The notes under the pieces: generated by a model | Told to the model about the DNA's origin: nothing | Databases searched by the model: none | Seen by the model: only the letters and a program-made list of their open reading frames with translations | DNA from: Malus domestica | Taxonomy: Eukaryota > Streptophyta > Magnoliopsida > Rosales > Rosaceae | Direction: 5' to 3' | Assembly (NCBI RefSeq): GCF_042453785.1 | Contig: NC_091661.1 | Location: 26,155,501-26,219,500 of the forward strand | Length of the DNA stretch: 64,000 nt | Shown: one piece after another, positions 10,838 to 20,331 of the stretch | Position numbering within the stretch: the stretch's first letter is position 1 | How the letters are laid out: every line of letters starts with the position of its first letter | Translations under genes and position numbers: made by a program

Positions 10838-12494
10838 CATATATAACAAAATTTGAAATGGTTATTGCGGTTATGGAATGATCAATTAAAAGTACTGTCA
10901 TGTTATTGATACATTTTCGACAATATCAATGTGTGTTCGTGCTTTATAAAAAAAAACATCGTGCACAAAGAATGTTTGTTTTTATGATATTCAAAATCCA
11001 AATCATGCTTTAGTTGGATTGAGTGTCATGCAAGTTGCAAGTTTCTAAATTTACCTTTTACATTTTTTTTTGGCTAAAAGTTTACCATTTCAGGGTTAGG
11101 ATATACCATAAGTCTTTTTAAGAACTTACAAATTAAGTCTTAATCTTTTTTTTTTTTTTTTAAAAACTAATGAAAATGGCTTGAAAACTTTGAGTTTTAA
11201 CGATAAGGACAAAATAAAAGGTAAAGTGAATAGTACCATAATTGATTTTTTAGTGTAAAAATATGGTTTTTCGTTAAAGTGAACAATACCGGAAACTTTT
11301 TGTTAAAATTCCATATTTTTTTTTGTTTTGACAGATCGCCTACCAAGAGGTATTGTCAACAGTGAAATTCGAATCTAGGCATTGATTTAACCAAAAAAAA
11401 ATCATTACCAACTCAATCAAACCCGTTGACTATTTACCTTTTACATTTTCATGATTCAACATTTATTCATTTTTTAAATCAAATTATGTATTTTAACTTT
11501 TAGAAAAAGAAAAAAAAACCCTACAAAAAGTTGCTCAGTTTCCCTTTTGTGTACCGTTTTAGGTTCCACCCGCATTTCGTCACTCTTTCTCGGATATTTT
11601 TGACCAAGTGAGGAATATAATGTCACTTCAAACGTTGTGGTGGTCGAGTAAGAGTGGAAATGCAATAAAAACGACAACAATAGTCCATAGTGCTACTCCC
11701 TTCAAGAACCCACTCCCACATGATGCATGTCGTTTTCCCAAACACACACAAAGACAACTGCACGATGGAATGTGTCTTCACGCGTTAATTTTGGTTCTAA
11801 ACTCAACCCAACTATTGCTCAACACGCTCGCGAATGACGCGTGGGGCCAAATGTGCATAGAGAAAGGAATATGGACCGACCCAAAATTGAATGATTGGGA
11901 TGGGAGAGATTTTGTATTTTGAAACACATCAAGGGTTCCACTTTGAAAAGAAAGAGAGATTCCTCTTTGAGTTTGAGGAACATAGAATTGTGTTAAGTCA
12001 CGTCCGCAGATGCCTACACACACTATGAACAAATTTCATTTTTATTTTTTTATTGTGATGTGTGATTAGTTTTTAAAATTCTAAAAAAAAAAAAAATATC
12101 TGTTATGAAAGTTGGGACAGTGATGAGCCGTTGTTTTTTAAATTTTAAAACTAGCATATGGGCACACATAAAATGTGTAAGAAATTTTTTTATTTTTGTT
12201 TTTGAAATAGAAAGAGAGAGGAAGGGAGTGATAGATAATGTGCGAGTGATAGATAATGTGGAAGTGAGAAGTTTTTTTTTTAATTTTTATTTTTTAATTA
12301 GAGATATGTTAGGATTACATGTAGGTGATATTTTGAAAAAAAAAACAAAAACAAAATTTGGTTGTGTGAAATTACATTTCTGCCTCATATTTCTTATTCA
12401 TATTCTGTTTTAATTAGATAGTTAAATTGGTAATTTCATATGGTTTTGGTTGATAATGAGTGTTTTATTAATTAGTGGAGATAGGGGATGCTAT
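10838..12494. other. Gene-poor AT-rich region
   Basis: Poly-T/A runs and short reading frames only. It contains one MITE-like repeat copy (11162-11312). I see no supported gene. Confidence 0.5.
11162..11312 (+). repeat. Short MITE-like repeat, copy 1
   Basis: About 150 bp beginning AACTAATGAAAATGGCTTG and including GAGTTTTAACG, TTTTTAGTGTAAAAATATGG and TTTTTCGTTAAAGTGAA. The same sequence occurs at 13499-13650 and, more diverged and inverted, at about 27299-27450. Confidence 0.75.
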
Positions 12495-12502
12495 ACTACT
12501 TG

Positions 12503-13013
12503 CAGCAGCGGAGCCACTAAAGGACAAGGGTAGTCATGGGCCTATCCTGCAATTTTTTTTCCCTTTTCTATGTATAAAATATAACATAACCTCATTTTAT
12601 TTCTGGTAAGTTTAGTTGCAATCTTGAAATTCATGGATTTGAGATTCTCTTATTCTAGTTATAATGATGTAGCTTCTTCAACTTGTTAATTACTTCACGT
12701 TCATCTTTGGACGGAGGAGATTAATTTAGGTCAAAGTTTTTTACCGCGGTAATTGAATCTAATTGTCAGGATTTATCACTTACTCTAAGAATGTTGGCTG
12801 ATATTTTTCTTTGTTGGCTTGAACTTCTAGTCCATCTGCTCTTACATATTAGTTGGATTATGTGACTATATGGTTGATGCGGTATGATATTTTTCTGAGT
12901 TGAGATAAATAAATCGAAATACAACCAATCTATCTCGTATTTTAGCCATTAAAAAATAAAGTTTCATATTTGTGAAAGGCCCCCCGTGATGTAAGATATT
13001 GGCTCCACCACTG
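12503..13013. mobile_element. Non-autonomous hAT element (8-bp TSD ACTACTTG)
   Basis: A 511-bp AT-rich segment flanked by the exact 8-bp direct repeat ACTACTTG (12495-12502 and 13014-13021). The left terminus CAGCAGCGGAGCCA and the reverse complement of the right terminus CAGTGGTGGAGCCA match at 11 of 14 positions. Both features are typical of hAT transposons. No transposase remains. Confidence 0.85.
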
Positions 13014-13498
13014 ACTACTTGCCTGTGAGGTTGCTGTTAAAAACAAATTTATGTTTACATAATTACTAAATTGTCTATATTTTTTATTTTTGTTCAACTT
13101 TAGTGAGAAGGTTAAAATAGTAGTTTCGGGGAATTTTGACTGACAACCATATTCTATTAAAAAGTAGTGTAGATAATAAATGAGCGAGGGAGGGAGTTTG
13201 AGTAAGTGGGCTTCTGAGAAGGGAGACTACCACGGCAGGCCCAATAATGTGTAGGCTGCACGACGACTTGGACGTTAACTTAGCAGTACTAAAACACTTA
13301 TGCAGTTGCACCATATGATGTTAAGAAATACGATTATTATTACATTACTAGTAACTAAAAGATAATAAAATATGAGTGGTGTTATTTACACATCTATTTT
13401 TTTCACTTCTCACATATTTTTTTTAATTTTCGATCATTGAATCGATATATTAAAGAAGATCAATTGATAAAAATAAATAAAGGTGTATTGAAAATAAG

Positions 13499-13650
13499 TA
13501 AAACTAATGAAAATGGCTTGAAAACTTTGAGTTTTAACGAAAAATACAAAATAAAGGGTAAAATGAATAGTATTATGTTTGACTTTTTAGTGTAAAAATA
13601 TGATTTTTCGTTAAAGTGAATAGTACCGCGAGTTTTTCGTTAAAACTCTC
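13499..13650 (+). mobile_element. Short MITE-like repeat, copy 2, with flanking direct repeat
   Basis: A 152-bp relative of the repeat at 11162. It is flanked by TTGAAAATAAG (13488-13498 and 13651-13661). An 11-base match is longer than a usual 9-bp MULE duplication, so part may be chance. Inverted GAGTTTTAACGA and TCGTTAAAACTC lie inside it. Confidence 0.7.
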
Positions 13651-13661
13651 TTGAAAATAAG

Positions 13662-15949
13662 ATGGGGTTTCATTCTTTTGTTGTTTAGCAAGAAAGGCAG
13701 TGGATTTATAGTCTAACTGTATTATTATTATTATTATTAATTATGGGGATGACCGGTACTATGTACAAGAAGTCGACTAAAAGCACATAATCCAAACAAA
13801 AAGGTTGATTCAGTGGGTAGCCAACAGCCAAGTCAAACAAGCTCTCACACAAAGAAATCTATCTAAACCAAAAATATTAAAACTATTTCCAGTTTAATGA
13901 TAATTCTCTTTTGTTTTTATTAGCCCATTACTTCGAAATATTTGTCATTTATTTATTATAAAAAAAATTACCATTTGAAAATTCGTTCTCTCTATCTTCA
14001 TTTAAATATCATATTTGTAAAAAAATCATTCAATCTAATAATCGTTTAGTCATCCATACGTGTTAAACCAATCAACAGTTTTGATAACAAGTAGCATCCT
14101 TGTGATGAACCGTCCATTAGTTGTATGCATATTGATGACTAAAAGATATACAAATTGAATAATTTTTTCAAAATATGATACTTAAATGATAATAAAGAGA
14201 ATTAATGTTCTGATTATGATATTCGGATGGTAATAGTTCGTCAATTATAAGTGGGGATAAGTATGTTCCCTATCGGAGGGACGCAAATATTATCCTACTA
14301 TTGTTGACCTTCATTACCATGGATTTTCTTTATCAAAAAATATATATACAAAAAAAATAAAAAATTGCCACCATCTTCTTCATCATATATACTAACAACA
14401 TTCGTGTAATGAATCAGATGAAAACAGAACGACTTAACTCCAAAGGATGGTAGACTTGGTTCATAGTGTAATAAATATAAATCTTGATGGCAGACTTTGT
14501 TTAGGCCTAGACCAACGTGTGAAACTTATGGGCAAAGCACGGTCCCATCACCAATATCAATGATATTATCTCAACTTAATCACCTATCATTAGGTCTTAG
14601 GTTTTGTCACAAAAGACTTCAGTAATATTAAGGGTAAAAACACTCATATTAATTGTATACTATTTTTTCATATTACCGATGTTGGATCCTATTCTCAAAC
14701 ACAGTAAACAATGAACAATCTAGTGTTTTTTGTTTGAGAGTAAGTATTGACCATTGCTTGAAACTTAGAGGTAATTAAGTGCGTACGAATACGATGGAGG
14801 AGCAAACAAACTGCAAAAATAAGAGAAAAGTGGAGATATTATAAATTCTACATATAAAATCGACCCGAGCTATGCATTTATGTAAAATAGTCACGATATA
14901 TGCACTTTTATTTTCTCTTTCATACGTTCATAAAATGTGTATTTTTTACTGCATTTAGAGTGTCAATGACAACTCCCTATTATTAAGATGAATAAGTTCA
15001 TCTACCACCGTACTATTTCATGATATTAACAGTTATTAAGAAATTAAGGATAACTAATAGGGTTTAGGGTTTTTATGTTAGGTTTTCTAACTCTCTACTC
15101 AATTAACTAAGCTGAATTTAACTTAAGAGTTTTTCTTTTGTGCAATATAACAATACATGAGATTTTAACCTATATCCTAGTGTATGTGTACATAAACTTT
15201 TGTTCAACTCTTTGACAATATGAAAAACCAAAAACTTTACCCTCCTTTATCTAAGGGATGGAAAGGCAGAGACCTTTAGTGTTCCTTCAGTCAAGAATTT
15301 GGGCCTCAGAATCACTAACCAATACGTATTACTTATCTTCAGAACAATAACGCGAGATTAATTGAAACCACAACCAGTGATGGAATTGCGAAACTTAACC
15401 AACTCAGTTGAGAGCTCCGTGACCCGGAGTGAATTCTAGGGAAGGGCAGAACCTCGCCATGCTGTAGGAAGGTGGCTATAGTGTTTCCTTTTCAATCATC
15501 TTTCTCGTTTTTTTTTTTTTTTTTGTTCACCTAACTTTTTCTTTTCTTTCTTATATTTTTCCCTCTTAAATTTGACCTCCAAAACCACAAGTCACATCCT
15601 TTGTGCTTTTCAACTGTGGGCAAAATCTTTTCATGTGATATATGCAAATTTGTAATTAATAGGCACGTAATTTGCATACGTCGTAAGTTGTAATATGTGT
15701 AACTACATGTGTCTGTCTTTAGTTATATTTAGACAGTTTTATAAAAGAAATAGATAAAAAAAAAAATCTTTACGTTCTTTCTCTAATATTGTATTGAGGT
15801 CGAAGTATTACCAACTGCAATCGAAATATCAACAATGTCATTAATGCTAATGAATATATTCACACTTTTAAATATTGTAGTTAAATAAATATAATAAGAA
15901 ACGACTATAAAACTTTTGTAGTTGAACAACCGTAGTTAAAATACATATA
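13662..15949. other. Intergenic region without recognised genes
   Basis: AT-rich sequence with an ATT microsatellite near 13722-13740. No reading frame with family likeness, RNA gene or bounded transposon was found over more than 2 kb. Confidence 0.5.
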
Positions 15950-15982
15950 CAAAGGCGGAGCTAGAATTTTTCAAAGCGATTA

Positions 15983-16620
15983 TGTCACATCCCCGCCTGG
16001 GAGGGACCACTTCCCGGGCTTGCTCCATCACCGTAGCACAATATTGTCCGCTTTGGACTTACCATTCCCTCACGGTTTTGTTTTTGGGAACTCACGAACA
16101 ACTTCCCAGTGGGTCACCCATCCTGGAAGTGCTCTGGCCTCCTTCTCGCTTAACTTCGGAGATCCTACGGAACCCGAAGCCAGTGAGCTTCCAAAAAGCC
16201 TAGTGCTAGGTAGGGATGTGAATATACATTTAAGGATCACTCCCCTGAGCGATGTGAGATGTTACAATCCACTCTCCTTAGGGGCCCGACGTCCTCGTCG
16301 GCACACTTCTGGCCAGGGATTGGCTCTGATACCATTTGTCACATCTCGGCCCGGGAGAGACCACTTCCCGGGCTTGCTTCATCACCGTAGCACAATATTG
16401 TCCGTTTTTGGCTTATCATTCCCTCACGGTTTTGTTTTTGGAAACTCACGAGCAACTTCCCAGTGGGTCACCCATCCTGGGAGTGCTCTGGCCTCTTTCT
16501 CGCTTAACTTCGGAGTTCCTACGGAATCCGAAGCCAGTGAGCTCCCAAAAGGTCTCGTGCTAGGTAGAGATGTGAATATACATTTAAGGATCACTCCCCT
16601 TGACGATGTGAGATGTTACA
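15983..16620 (-). mobile_element. Cassandra-type TRIM retrotransposon (TSD GATTA)
   Basis: Two 284-bp LTRs (15983-16266 and 16337-16620) enclose only 70 bp. The exact 5-bp duplication GATTA flanks the element (15978-15982 and 16621-16625). On the minus strand the 5' LTR (right copy) is followed, after two bases, by TGGTATCAGAGCCA (16321-16334), a primer-binding site for initiator tRNA-Met. A short purine-rich tract precedes the 3' LTR. There is no gag or pol, so it depends on proteins made elsewhere. The LTRs contain a 5S-rRNA-like block, the defining feature of Cassandra TRIMs. Both LTRs are complete and of equal length. Confidence 0.92.
16443..16530 (-). other. 5S rRNA-like segment within the Cassandra LTR
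   Basis: On the minus strand this LTR reads GAACTCCGAAGTTAAGCG and then GGATGGGTGACC and CTGGGAAGT, matching the middle and 3' half of plant 5S rRNA including part of the internal promoter. A second copy lies at about 16087-16170 in the other LTR. It is a part of the element, not a functional 5S gene, because flanking 5S sequence is missing or altered. Confidence 0.85.
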
Positions 16621-16625
16621 GATTA

Positions 16626-17080
16626 GGCTAATATTACTCGAGCAAAAAAGAAGGGAAAATGAAAAGCGAAGACAACCAATCATTTGATCAAAAACCACCT
16701 TTGGAGCCTAAGCACAACTCCTCCATTACATGTAGACACACTCTAATAAAACCAAATTCTACCGTTATTAGTAAGGTCATCTGTATTACAGAGTGAGTCA
16801 ACTCTACGTGTTCAAAGAGCATTACTCAATAAATAATTATAGCACTAGTAGTCAGATCAAATTTTCTTCCCAAAAGTCTATATTTTTTGTATGTGCGCGC
16901 CAAACACTCAACGTTTCCTAATAAGATATTCCATATATGGACATGAGAAACCTGCAACTTGCAGGTGCAAGGTATTGTAGTAGGCCACCGAATTCAAGTT
17001 TGAAATGGCTTCAATATCCATTCAACGTATCCAAACCATTTTTTAATGCAAATTTGGCGGGGGAAATATAAAAAAGAAGT
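16626..17080. other. Intergenic DNA between two transposons
   Basis: Nothing recognisable apart from being the far upstream flank of the PUB gene. Confidence 0.5.
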
Positions 17081-17281
17081 GGAAAGCGATCCTCTCTCCG
17101 GATCCCTTCTGCCAAATCCACTAATACCACAAATCCGGACCTTTGAAATTTGATCAAACGGCTACAAACAGGAGTATTCTTTAAAAGTTATAATAACTTT
17201 ATCCGTTGGATCAAATTTCAAAGATCCGGATTTATGACCTTGGTAGACTTGGTGGAAGCGATTGGGAGAGGATCCCTTTCC
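17081..17281. mobile_element. MULE-type MITE (9-bp TSD AAAAGAAGT) upstream of the PUB gene
   Basis: A 201-bp element whose two halves are imperfect inverted copies. Termini are GGAAAGCGATCCTCTC and the inverted GAGAGGATCCCTTTCC, with internal AAATCCGGA and TTTGAAATTTGATC in both orientations. The exact 9-bp duplication AAAAGAAGT (17072-17080 and 17282-17290) flanks it. It lies about 445 bp before the start codon of the PUB-ARM gene. Confidence 0.88.
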
Positions 17282-17613
17282 AAAAGAAGTAACCCTAGGA
17301 GGCCGACGTGCCTCCAAGTGGCAGCAACCCATCAGTCCCTCCCTCACCCCTTCTGTCCTTCACTTGCCATCACCTTTTCTTTTGTCCTCTAATGTCAACT
17401 TTCCAAACAGAAACAGTCAAGAGTCCATGCAATTACATTATTCGTTTCTTTCTTTACCCATCACTTTAATTTTTAACACAAGAAATTGAGAATAATATGT
17501 TGATTTTTTGTTTTTTTGTTTCGAGAAATTAGAAACGTTCTTCTTGTCAAGATTTCAACGAAAAGGGTATCGAAAGAGTTTCGTTTGCTCTCTCTGGTCT
17601 GAACTTGAATCCT

Positions 17614-17622
17614 AAACCCTAA
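17614..17622 (+). promoter_or_regulatory. Telo-box in the PUB gene leader
   Basis: AAACCCTAA lies about 105 bp before the start codon, probably near the transcription start. Confidence 0.45.
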
Positions 17623-17726
17623 ACTGCAAAGGCAGAACCGAGCATTTTCGCTCGTTGATCCATTTTCGAACGTCAATCGCAGAAAATTTTGGTACGAGAA
17701 TTGGCATAAGCATAGTGACATATGAA

Positions 17727-19799
17727 ATGGAAGCAGCTCTTGTTCCTCCTCTAATGGTTTCCACAGGATTTTTGCCAACTGGGTCGTTGTTACAGTCGTT
17801 GGTTCACATATGCAACGAAGTTTGCTCCATGGAAAAGCTTCCGGTTCTACAGGGCCGGAACATCTCCACCATGATAAGGAGGATCAAGCTTCTCGCTTCT
17901 CTGTTCGAAGAGATACAAGAGTCCGACGGGCCGCTTCCTCCCTCTTCAATCCTATGCCTCACGGAGCTTTTCTCCGTGATTCGAAGAGCCAAGTTTCTGA
18001 TCCAAGATTGTAAAGACGGGAGCTCTCTGTGGGGGCTTATGCAGACGGAGTTGGTTTCGAATCAGTTTTACGTGCTGGTCAAGGAGTTGGGGAGGGCGCA
18101 TGATATTTTGCCTCTGAGTTTGCTTAACGTGACGGCAGATATCAAAGAGCAGATCGAGCTCCTCCACCGGCAAGCGAAAAGAACGGAGCTTTTTATCGAT
18201 CTCAAAGAGCTGCAGAGAAGAGAAGAGCTTTTGGTTTTGATGGGAAGCAATAGTGAGAAGAACAGGAAGAACAAAGGGTTCATAGATTTGGTCAAAGTGA
18301 GAGATGTTCTGAGCAGCATTGGCCTGAGAAACGCCGTGGATTACGAAGAAGAAACTTCAAAGCTCGAGGCAGAAGCTCACAAGCAAGCAGGGAGTGGAGG
18401 GCTGATTGTGGTGTCCAACATAAACAATCTTATTTCCCTTGTGTCGTACTGCAAAACCATCATTTTTATAGATGGTGAAATCGAAAAACCGTGTAAAGAG
18501 GATATGAAACTGCACTGTCTCCCCTCGGGTAGATTTTATGATCACTCTTCATCTTCTCAGTCGTTGATCCCCAATGTTCCGGATGAATTTCGCTGCCCGA
18601 TTTCATTGGACTTGATTAGAGACCCTGTTATTGTAGCATCCGGGCACACTTATGATCGAAATTCGATTGCACAATGGATAAATTCGGGGCACCAGACATG
18701 TCCCAAAAGCGGGCAGAAGCTGATTCACATGGCGCTTATTCCCAACTACGCACTCAGGAGTCTAATGCAACAATGGTGTGAGGAGAACAACGTTCCCACA
18801 ACTGAATCCTCGCAGTCTTCTTCCTCCGATTTGGCGAGGAGCAGCAGCAAAAGGGAGTTGTACGAAAATGCTGTCGATCACATTTCTGTCGTGAAAGCTG
18901 CTGCTGATGCTGTGAAATTGACAGCTGAGTTTCTGGTGGGAAAACTAGCAACTGGCTCCCCAGATATCCAAAGGCAAGCGGCCTATGAGCTCCGATTACT
19001 TGCCAAAACCGGCATGGATAATAGAAGGATAATAGCAGAGGCCGGAGCTATTCCATTTCTAGTGACGTTGCTGAGATCCCATGAACCGAGAATTCAGGAA
19101 AACGCTGTCACAGCGTTGCTCAACCTCTCCATCTACAACAACAACAAGATTCTGATCATGGCGGCTGGAGCAATTGACGAAATAGTAAACGTCTTGGAAT
19201 CGGGGAACACAATGGAAGCAAGAGAGAATGCAGCAGCAGCAATTTTCAGCTTGTCGATGATAGATGACTGCAAGATAACGATTGGAAAGCGCCCTAGAGC
19301 CATTCCGGCATTGGTGGGGCTTTTGAAAGAAGGCACTCCGGCTGGTAAAAAAGATGCTGCCGTAGCACTCTTCAATCTTGCACTCTACAATGCCAACAAG
19401 GTGAGCATTGTGTTCGCCGGGGCGGTTCCTCTGCTCATCGAGCTGTTGATGGACGACAAGGCGGGAATTACAGATGATGCCTTGGCACTGCTTGCTCAGA
19501 TTTTGGGTTGCTCTGAAGGACTGCAGGAGATTGGGAAGAGCAGGATATTAGTGCCTATTCTTATCGATCTCTTAAGATTTGGTTCACCGAAAGGGAAGGA
19601 AAACGCGATCACTCTTCTGTTGGGGCTGTGCAAAGATGGAGGAGAGGAGGTCGCAAGACGGCTGTTGATGAACCCGCGGAGCATTCCTTCACTCCAAAGC
19701 TTGGCTGCAGACGGTTCCTTGAAAGCTCGAAGAAAAGCTGACGCAGTGCTTCGATTACTGAACAGGTGCTGCTTCCAATCTCACGACCAGATTGGATGA
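17727..19799 (+). CDS. Plant U-box/armadillo-repeat E3 ubiquitin ligase (PUB16-19 type)
   Basis: An intronless 690-residue protein. An upstream in-frame ATG at 17655 would add 24 residues; the start at 17727 (MEAALVPP) gives the family's usual beginning. Residues about 15-250 form the U-box N-terminal domain. The U-box (about 285-357) reads VPDEFRCPISLDLIRDPVIV, GHTYDRNSIAQWI and CPKSGQ, with the conserved Pro and Trp that contact the E2. A Ser-rich linker follows, then about six armadillo repeats (about 400-680) with AVTALLNLSIYNNNK and AAAAIFSLS helices. Class II PUB-ARM proteins ubiquitinate targets in immunity, abscisic-acid and drought signalling. Lack of introns and the N-domain favour the PUB16/17/18/19 group, but the exact orthologue is uncertain. 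No lesion is seen. Confidence 0.9.
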   Translation: MEAALVPPLMVSTGFLPTGSLLQSLVHICNEVCSMEKLPVLQGRNISTMIRRIKLLASLFEEIQESDGPLPPSSILCLTELFSVIRRAKFLIQDCKDGSSLWGLMQTELVSNQFYVLVKELGRAHDILPLSLLNVTADIKEQIELLHRQAKRTELFIDLKELQRREELLVLMGSNSEKNRKNKGFIDLVKVRDVLSSIGLRNAVDYEEETSKLEAEAHKQAGSGGLIVVSNINNLISLVSYCKTIIFIDGEIEKPCKEDMKLHCLPSGRFYDHSSSSQSLIPNVPDEFRCPISLDLIRDPVIVASGHTYDRNSIAQWINSGHQTCPKSGQKLIHMALIPNYALRSLMQQWCEENNVPTTESSQSSSSDLARSSSKRELYENAVDHISVVKAAADAVKLTAEFLVGKLATGSPDIQRQAAYELRLLAKTGMDNRRIIAEAGAIPFLVTLLRSHEPRIQENAVTALLNLSIYNNNKILIMAAGAIDEIVNVLESGNTMEARENAAAAIFSLSMIDDCKITIGKRPRAIPALVGLLKEGTPAGKKDAAVALFNLALYNANKVSIVFAGAVPLLIELLMDDKAGITDDALALLAQILGCSEGLQEIGKSRILVPILIDLLRFGSPKGKENAITLLLGLCKDGGEEVARRLLMNPRSIPSLQSLAADGSLKARRKADAVLRLLNRCCFQSHDQIG

Positions 19800-20331
19800 C
19801 AGTGTTGAAAGAGTGTTTTGTTAGATACAGTTCCAAGTGTATATTTGTGCAAATCAAGCACAGAAATGAAAGTGTTGATTAATTACTGCAAATCTTCTTC
19901 AGCTGCAGATTCAACTTTCAAGAACTGCGCTACTCTTTTGTTAAAGATTCGCGTCGAATAATTTGGCATACCGGTTATGTTTCTTGCCGGATCTACTCTC
20001 GAAATTTCACAGTTGGTGCTCGAACAAAATGATACACACTATACATTTATTGAAAACGAAATAATCGGATACATTTCATTGCTTCATTTTTACATCAGTT
20101 TCTCCAGGAGGAAACAACCTTTCCCCCTCACCGATAATGAAAGAAACAATGGATACAATGAGCTGCCGGAGTGAACCCTAAAGAGGAAAAAGAAGAAACA
20201 ATTCCGAAGACGAAAATGGTTTAACTGTGTTAAACCAATCAGAGCTGAATGCTGATATTATGAGGGTGAGTTCCACATCCACCGGTGAACCACGATTCAC
20301 CTATGGTGAGGATGAGTATTTTGTATTGTGC

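Noticed and set aside
11608-12413. Short frames of about 100 codons
   Set aside because: AT-rich, low-complexity translations with no motif, splice pattern or homology that I recognise.
16443-16530. Possible functional 5S rRNA gene
   Set aside because: Only part of 5S is present, it recurs in both LTRs, and it lies within a bounded TRIM element.
16020-16631. 203-codon open frame on the plus strand
   Set aside because: It is a translation across both LTRs of the Cassandra TRIM; the repeated peptide segments simply reflect the two LTR copies.
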